DNA of 64,000 bases from an uncultured Blautia sp. (GTDB taxonomy: Bacteria; Bacillota; Clostridia; Lachnospirales; Lachnospiraceae), in contig CALCDJ010000055.1 of NCBI GenBank assembly GCA_937900135.1, positions 9,150 through 73,149 of the forward strand. Direction: 5' to 3'. Made by a program: the position numbers and the translations under genes. The first letter of the stretch is position 1; every line of letters starts with the position of its first letter. Below, one piece after another: positions 41,313 to 50,058 of the stretch. A model generated the notes under the pieces. The model ran no database searches and had not been told where the DNA came from. It worked only from the letters and a program-made list of their open reading frames with translations.

Positions 41313-44300
41313 TTAATAAAAGTATCCTTTCAGGTATACAGGCTCCAATTTCGTAATTCCGGTTTTTGGATAGTAATGACTCACATAAGCAATAATCCTT
41401 CCCGGCATCCATCGTTTTTTCTGATTTGCAGCTTTTACTGATACTGCCGCCATCGTATTATACGCAAATCCAAAGGTAGCATCCGCAGCAACAGAAACCG
41501 CGGTACTAGTTTCTATCTTAGGCATAAAAAAATCCACCAGATTTTGCGGGGTTGCCACGGTACACACAGCGCTTGCTATTCCCGCAGCAGCAGCGGTTCC
41601 TATGTCTTTCGTCTCTTTATAAACAACATAAGACGCATAACCTCCGCTGATCAATCCGCTGACTAAATGTTTAGCAATATCGCCTAATGCTGATATGGTA
41701 TTAACACCACCCGATACTGCAGCAAATACACCATCCAAAATCCCATACTCCTGTCCGGTTACCTTGGCTGCGATATAGGTGGTTGCTACGTTCACCACTG
41801 CCCCCACTGCCGCTTTTATCAGACTAATTGCAAATTCCCCTTCGTCATCGAGCATGGCCACCGGATTTCCATTGCAGTAGACATACAGGTTCTTTCCGCC
41901 AAAGTCCTCTCCTGCTTTCAGGGCTTTCAGACTGTCCGCACAGATAAAACGTCTCAGCTTGGGATCGTAATATCTATTCTTCAGATAATACATTCCGGTT
42001 TCCTGATCGAAGTAATACCCTCTGTAACGGAACGGATTCTGTACGCCGATGGTATCTGCCAGACTGCCCTCGATTTTCCGCACATTGCCCCAGCTGTCAT
42101 ACGTATATTTTACTACAACATTCCCATCATGGTCAATCAGGGCCGTCACATCATTCTGGGCATTTCGTACACATCCGTAGATTTTTCCTGCTATGGTCAT
42201 GGAGATCAGATTGGCATTGGAGTCATAACGATACCAGATCGTACGGTTATTGGTGGTTTCTGATACCAGAAGATCTCCTGCCATATGGTATTCTGTCTCT
42301 ACTCCATCCACAATCTTTTTGACCCTGGCTCCGGTGTGGTCGTAGAAATACTGGATGGATCTGCCGTTTTCTACTCCGGCCAGCTTTCTTCCCTGGGTCC
42401 AGGTATAGGTGGTGTTTCCTCTGGTAAGCATATTACCGATGGCATCATAAGTCATAGTAATTCCATTCCAGTTCAGAAGCTGATCCTTCCATACCGGATC
42501 ATAGGTACCTGTCTCTGTTCCGATTGCTTCTGCCGGAAGTGTCTCTGCTTCTGTAAAGTCATAGGTCTTCACTTCCACAAGGTTTCCTCCCAGATCATAC
42601 CCATAGGTCAGCGTCTGGTTCAGCGCATGGTTATTCTCACGGATCAGCTGGTTCCCCTCATCATACAGGAAGGTGCTCCTGCCGGAAGTATCCTGGATGC
42701 TGGTGATATTTCCATTGGCATCATAGGTATATTCCAGTGTTTCATTTCCATTTTTGATTGTCTTGGGAAGGCTGTACCGATTATCTCCATAATTGAAATA
42801 GGTATACCCTGTCTCAAAAGGTTTGACAGAACTCCAGGTATGCGCAGTCACTCTTCCCAGCGCATCATATTTGGTGCTTCTTGCAAACGTGGAGGTACAT
42901 TTGGATTTCAGTTCCTTTCCATCCTTGTCATAGGTGTAGGCAGTTCGAACACCTCCGGTCTTACGACTGTGGAAGAGTCCGGTCATGTGGTTGTTCACAT
43001 CATAGGTATATTCATAGGCATTTCCCTGTTCATCCCGCACACGCATCAAACGTCCCAGAAAATCGTAATACATCTGATAAATTTTACCGGACATGTGATC
43101 TGTCACCTGAACCAGATTTCCCTGTCGATCATATACATACTGGTGAAGCTTCTGTTCCGCCTGCTCTTCTGTCTCCTTATAGTAAGTCAGCGCTGCACGA
43201 TCCTGTGCGTCATAGGTGTAACGGATGGAACTTCCGTTTCCGTAAAGGAGTCTGGACAGGCTTCCATTGTTGCCTTCATACTCATAGCCGATCACCTGTC
43301 TGCCTGCCACTGAAGCAGAAACCATGTGTCCGAACGCATCATGGGCAAATTGGTAATGGAATCCGTGGTGACCAATATCTGTAAGACGATCCTTCGTGTA
43401 TCCATAGGTGTTGGTCAGCGTCTGTTTTTCTCCATTTATGGTAAGTTCCCTGGACACGGAGATCAGTCTGTCTGCTTCGTCATATCCATAAGCCGTTCGA
43501 TTTCCCCTGCCGTCTGTCATATGCAGCAGCAGATCCCTTTCATGATCCCAGTCATATTCCACCGTATGGTCTGCTGCATCGGTCACCCTAAGTATATGAT
43601 TCTGATTGTTCGTCATTGTCCTGGTGATCCAGGTTCCCACCTTCTCATCGGTTGGCAGCGCCGCGCCGCTCTTCACTACGTTTCCCGCACTGTCGTAAGA
43701 AAGGCGGTAAACGACGCCTTCTGCGGTAGTCCCCTTTGTCACATTGTGCTTTCCGTCGTATGCGTAGGTAAACTTATTTCCTTTGGCATCCACGATCCCT
43801 GTCATGTCGTTGTTGCTGTTGTATTCAAATTTTGTTGCCTTTTTCTGCGCATCGATCACAGAAACCAGATGATTGTCTTCATCGTAGGTATACGTCTGTC
43901 CAAACTCTTCCCGGAACAGGGACAGGCCGTCAAAAAATGCCATATTGGCATTACAGCAGTACGTATAAGATACCTGAATGCTGGTGTAATCATTCTTCGC
44001 CACATATACGTCACTCAGGAACTGCCAGTCCATGATATCCGGACTGAAATTTGTGTAATGCACATCTTTTGTTTCTGTTCCATTCAAAAAGATCAATTCC
44101 ACACCAAACCGACGATTCTTATGGTTTTCTGTCTCTGGGAGAGAAACTCCGCGTCCCCAGGCATTGATCATATAGGTATCGCCTTTCTTGCCGGAAATCT
44201 CCAGTGTTTTGGTAAGTTTTTTATCCATTTTGGGGTCTCCGAAGAACCGATAGATATGTTCATCCAGTTCTCCTACGCCCTCTTGGACGGATACGGTCTT

Positions 44301-47300
44301 GATTCGGTCAAGAGCCAGTTCTGTCTTTAATTCCAGATTTTTCTCCTGGAGAAACACAAAATTCTTACCCTGGAGAACCGCATACCACTTCTCTCCGCTG
44401 CTCCTGGTCACCACGCCGCGAAGATATACGGTCTTGCCTTCTGCCAGAGAAGCCACCGGGGTTCCGGATGTGGACATGGTCTGATACAGCTTGTCTGCTG
44501 CCTTCATTTGTCCATATGCGCGGTTATGGCAGAGCCGGATCACGGCATCTGTTTTCAGGTAACCGAAATAACGTGTCTTATCGATCTGCATTCCCACATA
44601 ATACCATCGGTGTTTCTTATCATCCAATTTGTTGTTCACCAGCACAATGCTGGTTCCTTTTGGAATGTATTCCAGAACCGGAGTACCGGTATCAGAAGCG
44701 GAAGAACGAAGGATCGCTCCAGTCACGCCCACAGCGCCTGCATTCAGCCCATTGGTTCCTGCCAGATATGGGACCGCCTTGGATGATGGAAGATATCCCT
44801 GACTTCCATTGGCCAGTCTCACCCGGTACCAGGAGACTCCTTCTGCTGTGATCTGTACTTCTCCTGCCAGATGGGTTCCTTTGGTCAGGGTTGCCGTTTT
44901 TGTTCCAGCGGTATCCGGTGTGGCATATACCTCTGCCGATGCCGCAGTCACAGTCAACGCGCTCTGCACCGGAAAACTCAATGGGGTTTCTGTGGTTACC
45001 ACTCCGTCAATCGTCCGTCCGGTTTTGGAAAATCCGTTGGCTTTTCCCAGATGAAAATCTCCATTGTCTATCAGATTACATCGACTGACGGTCGTTCCTT
45101 TTTCTAATTGCGCCATATCGCCGTACATCCAGCCTGCAGCATGATACAGCAGCATCATTACCCTTACCGTATCTGAACTGGAATCCTCAGGTACGGTGAA
45201 GGTGACAGAAAGCTGAACAAAATCTTCCGTGGTCTGTGTAAGGATCTCACTGTCCGAAATCTGATTATTTCCATCTTTGTCCATGCAGATCACACGGAGA
45301 CGAGCGCCGCCATCTTCTGCCGCTTCCGTAATGGAAGCCTTTACATACATGGAAGCCGTATAGGTTTCTCCCTTTCTTACCGGCACTAACTGATGCCAGT
45401 TTTCATAACCTGTCAGCATTGTACCTTCTACGCGCAGGGAACGGCTGCCCACCTTACAGTTGGCTGTATCTTGATTAATGGTGGCAGTTCCGGCCTCTGC
45501 GGGAGAAATTCTGGACGTCCAGCCACACTTCTTCTCCTGGATGATCGGATCTTTTAACAGCTGGATCACATTACTCTGGAGATTCGTTTCGCTTTCCAAC
45601 CGGTTCCAGTAATTCGTGTCCCGGCTATACTTGCTGCTGGCTGCATGTCCGAAACCATCATGGATATGCAGCAGATTTCCCTTATGGTCAAAGCGATAAA
45701 TGATGCTTCGGTTCTTACGGTCTGTAAATTTCGTACTGTTATATCCATAAGTAAGGGTCAGTTTGTTTCCTTCTGTCTCCCCTCCGTATTCCGTAATGGT
45801 ATGCACGCGGTAAGGCATCGTAGAATAATAGGTGTACTTCACCTTATAGCCATCTGCATTCTGCGCGCCTGCAAGAAGTCTGCGGCTGGTATAAACATAG
45901 CTGACCTCTTCTCCGTCAGGATCTGTTATGGAAACCAGCTTATCATCCCGATAGCCAAAAACAATTTCCTTTCCGGCAGGCGTTGTGATCTTGCTCAGGT
46001 TTGTTTTCTTACCCGCAGCGTCTGTAAAACAAGTAAATACAGCCGCACGTCCTGCCCCATCTGTGATCTTTGCAATACGGTCATCCCGATAGGAAATGGT
46101 AAGGGTGTTTCCGTTTTTGTCCGTGATCCTGGCCAGACGATGTCCGGTTCCAAAGATCATACGATTGTCCTCTTTATCACGGATCACATAAGGTTCTGTC
46201 CCGGTTCCATTTACCGTCAGCGTCAGTTCCTGACCGGATTCTTCCTTCCATTCCTTCTTCTTTTCGTCATAGAGAAAATAATGAATGGTACCGTCCCCGT
46301 CTGTATGACGGTAATACTTCGTTCCGGCAATGGTCACTTCATCCAGTGTCTGGTGATAATTCAGACGATATCCATAACCATATCCCATATTCACCTGTCT
46401 GTGATTGCTGTTATATACATGGGAAAGCTGCATGGGCATACGGCTTCCGGAAGTTCCCATGGTTGGATGACGCAGAATCACATTTCCGTTGTAATCGTTG
46501 ACATAGACAGTTCCTGCTCTTCCAATCTCCTGTGTATGATAAGTCCAATAGTCTTCGATACCGGAATAATTCACATAAGAAATCTCGATTCGCGGGCGCA
46601 TATCCTGATAACCATCATGGCAATCTGCTGAAAGAAATTCTGTGTAACCGGAAAGTTCATATACATCCTTCAGCATCAGACCATAATTCTTTCCATTCTG
46701 ATACCAGTCCTTCACCAGTCTTGTGATATCCAGCGTCACATATTTCTGCTTATCTCCTGTATAAATGCACAGATCTTCTACCGTCTCATCATAAGGCGGC
46801 TTGTTATACCAGTTGATGGCAGCCGGATCCCAGGTATTTAATACTCTGTGCGCCTGAAAGATACGTTCTTTTCCGTCTTCCGCCAAAGATACCATTACCA
46901 GTCTGGCTGCTATGACCATATCCCCGGATTGAATCTCCGGCAGGTCAAATTTCAGAAACGTACGGTCTACCTCATCTCCGCCTTTTGTTTTCAAAAAGAT
47001 ACTGTCTTTAAAGTTATCTTCCTCATAGAGAGAAGATACATGAGCGTCTGAGATATCCGCTGCTTTCTTGGATGTGGTAGTAACCGGATCGACACATACC
47101 GGATACTGACGTTCCGAAGCCTGCAGCCAGTCTGCATCTGGAGTAAAAGTAATACGACAGGTCTTCTCTCCGGTGTTTTCCAGAGAAATCTGAATGTGCT
47201 CTGACCTTACTCCTGCTGCGTCCTGCATGTAAGGCGCGCTGACAATAAAGATTTCTTCCCCCTGTTCATCCACAAAAGAAACACATTTCTCCAACAGAAC

Positions 47301-47771
47301 CGGCTTCAGCTTTTTCATTTGATACAAGAAAGAAAATTTCGGTGCCTCTGGCGCTCTTTTTTTAAGGAGAAGATTTTCTTTGACCTTTTCCCCCTTAACA
47401 TACAGGCAGAGATCTACGTCTTCTCCAACGCCGGAATATCTCAGGCATGTGTTTGATGTTTTTTCTCCTGTTACAGTTCTGCATCCTTCCAGCCCCCAGG
47501 ATATCCTACTTTCTCCCTTGGTCATAACAATGGTTTTCTGTTCTTTTGTTTTATTGCGGAAGTGAATCTTCAGCTTTCCCTTACGATTTGTATAAAATTT
47601 TTCTTTTTGTCCCTTCTCTTCTTCGAGCGCGTCATCCATTTCCTTCCAGGTGCCATCCTCCTCTTCATAATGCACAGAATCCAGATAAATCTCTGTGGTG
47701 ATGGAATGATCCTCGTTCTGGAATACCTTCCTGTTTGCTGTACGTTTTTCAATCATTTCCTGTCTTTTCAT
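41313..47771 (-). CDS. DNRLRE/YD-repeat polymorphic toxin (WapA/Rhs-like)
   Basis: 2152-residue protein. Order: N-terminal region without signal peptide (MKRQEMIEKRTANRKVFQN), DNRLRE domain (about 235-400), first YD-repeat block (about 420-725), carbohydrate-binding-like module (about 755-865), two or three SH3-like domains (about 930-1140), second YD block (about 1290-1910), the Rhs core RYRGYYFDQETGMYYLKNRY (about 1914), and a variable tip after NPVAMLDDEGEF (about 1970-2152). The tip is Gly/Ala-rich with hydrophobic helices (AVGAVVNVATTYIAAKV, GLISGGYASYVVY), suggesting a membrane-active toxin rather than a nuclease. SD AGGAGGG and its own promoter. Toxin role is inferred from architecture and neighbours. 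Confidence 0.88.
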   Translation of the reverse strand: MKRQEMIEKRTANRKVFQNEDHSITTEIYLDSVHYEEEDGTWKEMDDALEEEKGQKEKFYTNRKGKLKIHFRNKTKEQKTIVMTKGESRISWGLEGCRTVTGEKTSNTCLRYSGVGEDVDLCLYVKGEKVKENLLLKKRAPEAPKFSFLYQMKKLKPVLLEKCVSFVDEQGEEIFIVSAPYMQDAAGVRSEHIQISLENTGEKTCRITFTPDADWLQASERQYPVCVDPVTTTSKKAADISDAHVSSLYEEDNFKDSIFLKTKGGDEVDRTFLKFDLPEIQSGDMVIAARLVMVSLAEDGKERIFQAHRVLNTWDPAAINWYNKPPYDETVEDLCIYTGDKQKYVTLDITRLVKDWYQNGKNYGLMLKDVYELSGYTEFLSADCHDGYQDMRPRIEISYVNYSGIEDYWTYHTQEIGRAGTVYVNDYNGNVILRHPTMGTSGSRMPMQLSHVYNSNHRQVNMGYGYGYRLNYHQTLDEVTIAGTKYYRHTDGDGTIHYFLYDEKKKEWKEESGQELTLTVNGTGTEPYVIRDKEDNRMIFGTGHRLARITDKNGNTLTISYRDDRIAKITDGAGRAAVFTCFTDAAGKKTNLSKITTPAGKEIVFGYRDDKLVSITDPDGEEVSYVYTSRRLLAGAQNADGYKVKYTYYSTMPYRVHTITEYGGETEGNKLTLTYGYNSTKFTDRKNRSIIYRFDHKGNLLHIHDGFGHAASSKYSRDTNYWNRLESETNLQSNVIQLLKDPIIQEKKCGWTSRISPAEAGTATINQDTANCKVGSRSLRVEGTMLTGYENWHQLVPVRKGETYTASMYVKASITEAAEDGGARLRVICMDKDGNNQISDSEILTQTTEDFVQLSVTFTVPEDSSSDTVRVMMLLYHAAGWMYGDMAQLEKGTTVSRCNLIDNGDFHLGKANGFSKTGRTIDGVVTTETPLSFPVQSALTVTAASAEVYATPDTAGTKTATLTKGTHLAGEVQITAEGVSWYRVRLANGSQGYLPSSKAVPYLAGTNGLNAGAVGVTGAILRSSASDTGTPVLEYIPKGTSIVLVNNKLDDKKHRWYYVGMQIDKTRYFGYLKTDAVIRLCHNRAYGQMKAADKLYQTMSTSGTPVASLAEGKTVYLRGVVTRSSGEKWYAVLQGKNFVFLQEKNLELKTELALDRIKTVSVQEGVGELDEHIYRFFGDPKMDKKLTKTLEISGKKGDTYMINAWGRGVSLPETENHKNRRFGVELIFLNGTETKDVHYTNFSPDIMDWQFLSDVYVAKNDYTSIQVSYTYCCNANMAFFDGLSLFREEFGQTYTYDEDNHLVSVIDAQKKATKFEYNSNNDMTGIVDAKGNKFTYAYDGKHNVTKGTTAEGVVYRLSYDSAGNVVKSGAALPTDEKVGTWITRTMTNNQNHILRVTDAADHTVEYDWDHERDLLLHMTDGRGNRTAYGYDEADRLISVSRELTINGEKQTLTNTYGYTKDRLTDIGHHGFHYQFAHDAFGHMVSASVAGRQVIGYEYEGNNGSLSRLLYGNGSSIRYTYDAQDRAALTYYKETEEQAEQKLHQYVYDRQGNLVQVTDHMSGKIYQMYYDFLGRLMRVRDEQGNAYEYTYDVNNHMTGLFHSRKTGGVRTAYTYDKDGKELKSKCTSTFARSTKYDALGRVTAHTWSSVKPFETGYTYFNYGDNRYSLPKTIKNGNETLEYTYDANGNITSIQDTSGRSTFLYDEGNQLIRENNHALNQTLTYGYDLGGNLVEVKTYDFTEAETLPAEAIGTETGTYDPVWKDQLLNWNGITMTYDAIGNMLTRGNTTYTWTQGRKLAGVENGRSIQYFYDHTGARVKKIVDGVETEYHMAGDLLVSETTNNRTIWYRYDSNANLISMTIAGKIYGCVRNAQNDVTALIDHDGNVVVKYTYDSWGNVRKIEGSLADTIGVQNPFRYRGYYFDQETGMYYLKNRYYDPKLRRFICADSLKALKAGEDFGGKNLYVYCNGNPVAMLDDEGEFAISLIKAAVGAVVNVATTYIAAKVTGQEYGILDGVFAAVSGGVNTISALGDIAKHLVSGLISGGYASYVVYKETKDIGTAAAAGIASAVCTVATPQNLVDFFMPKIETSTAVSVAADATFGFAYNTMAAVSVKAANQKKRWMPGRIIAYVSHYYPKTGITKLEPVYLKGYFY

Positions 47772-47806
47772 CGTGTAGACCCTCCTATTTCAAACAAAGT
47801 TTTTAA

Positions 47807-47856
47807 ATTATGGTAGTGAGCTCCTCTACACGTCAATCATATCGAATGTATGTTCT
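47807..47856 (-). promoter_or_regulatory. Toxin promoter with LexA-like box
   Basis: TTGACG (47836-47831), 18-bp spacer, CATAAT (47812-47807) on the minus strand. Just upstream, CGAATGTATGTTCT (47843-47856) matches the Gram-positive LexA pattern GAAC-N4-GTTC except for one base. The core TATGTTCTTTTT recurs before the XRE gene. Confidence 0.55.
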
Positions 47857-47882
47857 TTTTTGAATAACAGATCTGTTGGATT

Positions 47883-48110
47883 TTATAACTCTTTTGTCAT
47901 AATTTCTTCAATCGTCATATCCAGGATCTCTGCCAGCTTGATTAAATACTCCATACGGATCGGCGCCTTACCGTTTTCAATTCGATAAATAGTCATGCTG
48001 GAAACACCCATGGCTTCCGCCAGGTTCTCCTGGCTATAATCCTTGCTTCTCCGCAGATATCGAATTTTCTGTCCCATAGCATACATCTCTTCCTCTCTTG
48101 TTCTGTTCAT
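47883..48110 (-). CDS. XRE/Cro-type transcriptional regulator
   Basis: 75-residue single HTH_3 protein: IRYLRRSKDYSQENLAEAMGVSS, then the recognition helix MTIYRIENG and LIKLAEILDMTIEEIM. This is the class that represses prophage or toxin genes. It lies directly upstream of the toxin gene on the same strand, separated by 111 bases with the toxin promoter between. Its likely target is the shared box (inference). SD AGAGGGAG. Confidence 0.88.
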   Translation of the reverse strand: MNRTREEEMYAMGQKIRYLRRSKDYSQENLAEAMGVSSMTIYRIENGKAPIRMEYLIKLAEILDMTIEEIMTKEL

Positions 48111-48129
48111 GTTTCTCCCTCTCTTTCTG

Positions 48130-48179
48130 CAAACATATGTTCTTTTTATTATTTTAAAACATTTACCGTCATTTGTCCA
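48130..48179 (-). promoter_or_regulatory. XRE promoter with LexA-like operator
   Basis: TGGACA (48179-48174), 17-bp spacer, TAAAAT (48156-48151). CAAACATATGTTCT (48130-48143) lies at about +1 to +15, the position of a blocking repressor; AAC-ATAT-GTT is a perfect palindrome and differs from the LexA core by one base. Confidence 0.55.
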
Positions 48180-48232
48180 CTATTTATTTTATTATATAAG
48201 TACAATAAAACGTACTTGGTTTTTTCTTGAAA

Positions 48233-48284
48233 CTAAAAAACCACGGAAAAACAGCCCCATCCTGACTGTTCCCCAGTGGTTTTC
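48233..48284 (-). terminator. Terminator after lgt
   Basis: AAACCACTGGGGAACAG pairs with CTGTTTTTCCGTGGTTT, followed by a T-run on the minus strand (48240-48235). Confidence 0.8.
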
Positions 48285-48286
48285 TA

Positions 48287-49060
48287 TCATGTCCTCTTAT
48301 TTTCTTTTTTTCTCTTTCGAGATACCAGAAAGAACAATGCCATTCCGGCAGCTCCTGTAAAAATACTGATGAACTGGGATGTGGATAAGACTCCCACGCT
48401 TCCCCGCTCCAGATCTCCCCGGAAAAATTCCAGGATAAACCTGCCAATGCTGTAAAAGATCAGATAGCAGGCCGCCACCTGTCCATCGTCTTGTTTGTGA
48501 CGGGCGATCCACAGAAGCAGCAGACAATGCAGAAAATCCAGAATACTGGAATAAATCTGTGTGGGTACCAGAGGAACCCCGCCCGGCGCATAACCTCCCA
48601 TGGGGAAGGTAATGGCGCACATACTGTCTGTTTCTTTTCCATAGCAGCATCCTGCCAACAGACAGCCGATTCTGCCGAACCCCTGCGCAAGCGCAATGGA
48701 AGGCATCACCAGGTCAAAAAATGCAAAAAATGCAAGCCTCTTTTTTCTACAGTACACGTATCCTGCCAGAATCCCTCCAAGGATTCCTCCGTACACCACA
48801 AATCCGTCCCCCAGACTGTGAAGCAAAAAAGAAGGATCTTCCAGAATCGTTTTCCACTCTGTGATCCAGAACAACAGCTTGGAAGCGGCAAAGCCCCCCA
48901 CCAGACACCAGATCACCAGTGAAAAAACATGTTCATCGGGAAGAGACAGCTTTTTTGCCCGGTATTCTGTCATCCCATAAGCAGCTAACACACCAATGGC
49001 GATCATAACGCCATATCCATAAACATGAAGCGGCCCAATGCTAAATAAGATTTCTTTCAT
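48287..49060 (-). CDS. lgt: Prolipoprotein diacylglyceryl transferase
   Basis: 257-residue integral membrane enzyme that adds diacylglycerol to the lipobox Cys of lipoproteins. Seven hydrophobic segments; signature GFGRIGCLLAGCCYG at about 130-144, and the N-terminal GPLHVYGYGVMIAIGV segment. It overlaps the arginase-like gene by 20 bases. A substrate lipoprotein gene lies close by (50059). Confidence 0.94.
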   Translation of the reverse strand: MKEILFSIGPLHVYGYGVMIAIGVLAAYGMTEYRAKKLSLPDEHVFSLVIWCLVGGFAASKLLFWITEWKTILEDPSFLLHSLGDGFVVYGGILGGILAGYVYCRKKRLAFFAFFDLVMPSIALAQGFGRIGCLLAGCCYGKETDSMCAITFPMGGYAPGGVPLVPTQIYSSILDFLHCLLLLWIARHKQDDGQVAACYLIFYSIGRFILEFFRGDLERGSVGVLSTSQFISIFTGAAGMALFFLVSRKRKKENKRT

Positions 49061-49832
49061 ATCCTGCCCCTTTCTGCCACAATCTCATAAGCGCCTGATT
49101 GGCAAAATCATTGACTGCCCCTGATTCACCTGGCTCCACCTCTCCGCACACATCCATACCTGCCGGTCTTTTTCCCTGTGCTTTCAGGTTCTCCAGGATG
49201 ATTTCCAGATATTCCAAAAGCTGGGAAAGCTTCAGATCTCCCTGGCTCCAGGATGTAACGGCATCTTCCCTGCACAGTACGTCCTTATCCACTGAAATAT
49301 ACAAGGGAAGATCCAGGGGAATCCCGCCAAAAAACTCACAGGCTTCTTCTCTGGTCATAGAAGCCAGCTTTTCCCGGCTCAAAAAACATATTTTATCTAA
49401 AAGCTCGGGAGCCACCGCAGAAAACGCTTCCTCATCCGGTCCTGCCAGGATCACCTCAAAAAGCATGGGCAGTTCTCGAAGGGCAGCTTCGATCCAGCCG
49501 CCGCAGGAAAGAATACCTCCAAAGGCCGGCGGCTGCAGATCCGTATGATTGTCAAATACCAGAAGCCGGAAAGGGCTGGTAAGCTTCTCCAGCCAGATCC
49601 GGCTCATATAATGATAATTTCCAGAATCAATAAAATGGAGTCCCCACTCAGGAAGCCCCTGTATCTTCTCCCATAGGACTGCTCTGGCCTCCTCATCACA
49701 GTAGCAGTTCGTTCCGGAAAGAGCAAAAAGGTCTACCCAGGTCATGGCTTCTCCCTCATAAAAGGTTTCCTGGCGGTATACGCCGGAAAAATCCATGATC
49801 ACCATTTCATTCTTTTTTTCTTGTTCACGCAT
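49041..49832 (-). CDS. Arginase-fold (ureohydrolase-like) protein
   Basis: 263 residues from ATG 49832; ATG 49805 or 49796 may be the true start because neither the first ATG nor its context has a good SD. Metal-site motifs of the ureohydrolase fold: SGNYHY, FDNHTDLQ (DxHxD-like) and SVDKDVL (the SFDxD-like site). The usual DPxxAPG is not seen, and residues for arginine binding are absent, so the substrate is unknown. It overlaps lgt by 20 bases and, at its 5' end, the short ORF 49799-49963. Confidence 0.75.
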   Translation of the reverse strand: MREQEKKNEMVIMDFSGVYRQETFYEGEAMTWVDLFALSGTNCYCDEEARAVLWEKIQGLPEWGLHFIDSGNYHYMSRIWLEKLTSPFRLLVFDNHTDLQPPAFGGILSCGGWIEAALRELPMLFEVILAGPDEEAFSAVAPELLDKICFLSREKLASMTREEACEFFGGIPLDLPLYISVDKDVLCREDAVTSWSQGDLKLSQLLEYLEIILENLKAQGKRPAGMDVCGEVEPGESGAVNDFANQALMRLWQKGAGYERNLI

Positions 49833-49963
49833 AGGGACATCTTAACACGAAGCCGCCTCTTATGCAACCTGATGCCCGGCAAAACATCTCCTGGAAAAGA
49901 TCCAGGAAAGCCCCACTGTATCCTGGCGATCATACCTTCATCTGTCAGTTCTTCTTCCTGCAC
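49799..49963 (-). CDS. Possible 54-residue small protein, GTG start
   Basis: GTG at 49963 follows TAGGAGGTGGAAGC, the best SD in this stretch. The frame reads QEEELTDEGMIARIQWGFPG..., then a basic end, and its TGA overlaps an ATG of the arginase-like gene, which fits translational coupling. Too long and too well placed to ignore, but I recognise no homologue, so it could be a leader ORF. It lies after the terminator at 49999-50036. Confidence 0.35.
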   Translation of the reverse strand: MQEEELTDEGMIARIQWGFPGSFPGDVLPGIRLHKRRLRVKMSLCVNKKKRMKW

Positions 49964-49998
49964 GCTTCCACCTCCTACTTATAAGAACGGATTCCACC

Positions 49999-50036
49999 AA
50001 AAAAGGATTCCCCTTTTTTTCAGGAAAATCCTTTTT
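49999..50036 (-). terminator. Terminator after the lipoprotein gene
   Basis: AAAAAGGATTTTCC pairs with GGGGAATCCTTTTT over a 9-base loop, then T-run on the minus strand. Confidence 0.85.
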
Positions 50037-50058
50037 CTTGTAAAAACAGCTATCTGTC

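Noticed and set aside
42285..46631. Long plus-strand open frames (42285-43313, 43326-44330, 45645-46631) opposite the toxin gene
   Set aside because: They lie entirely antisense to the YD-repeat gene, have no SD sequences, and read as low-complexity His/Ile/Cys-rich text produced by the repeat's codon pattern.
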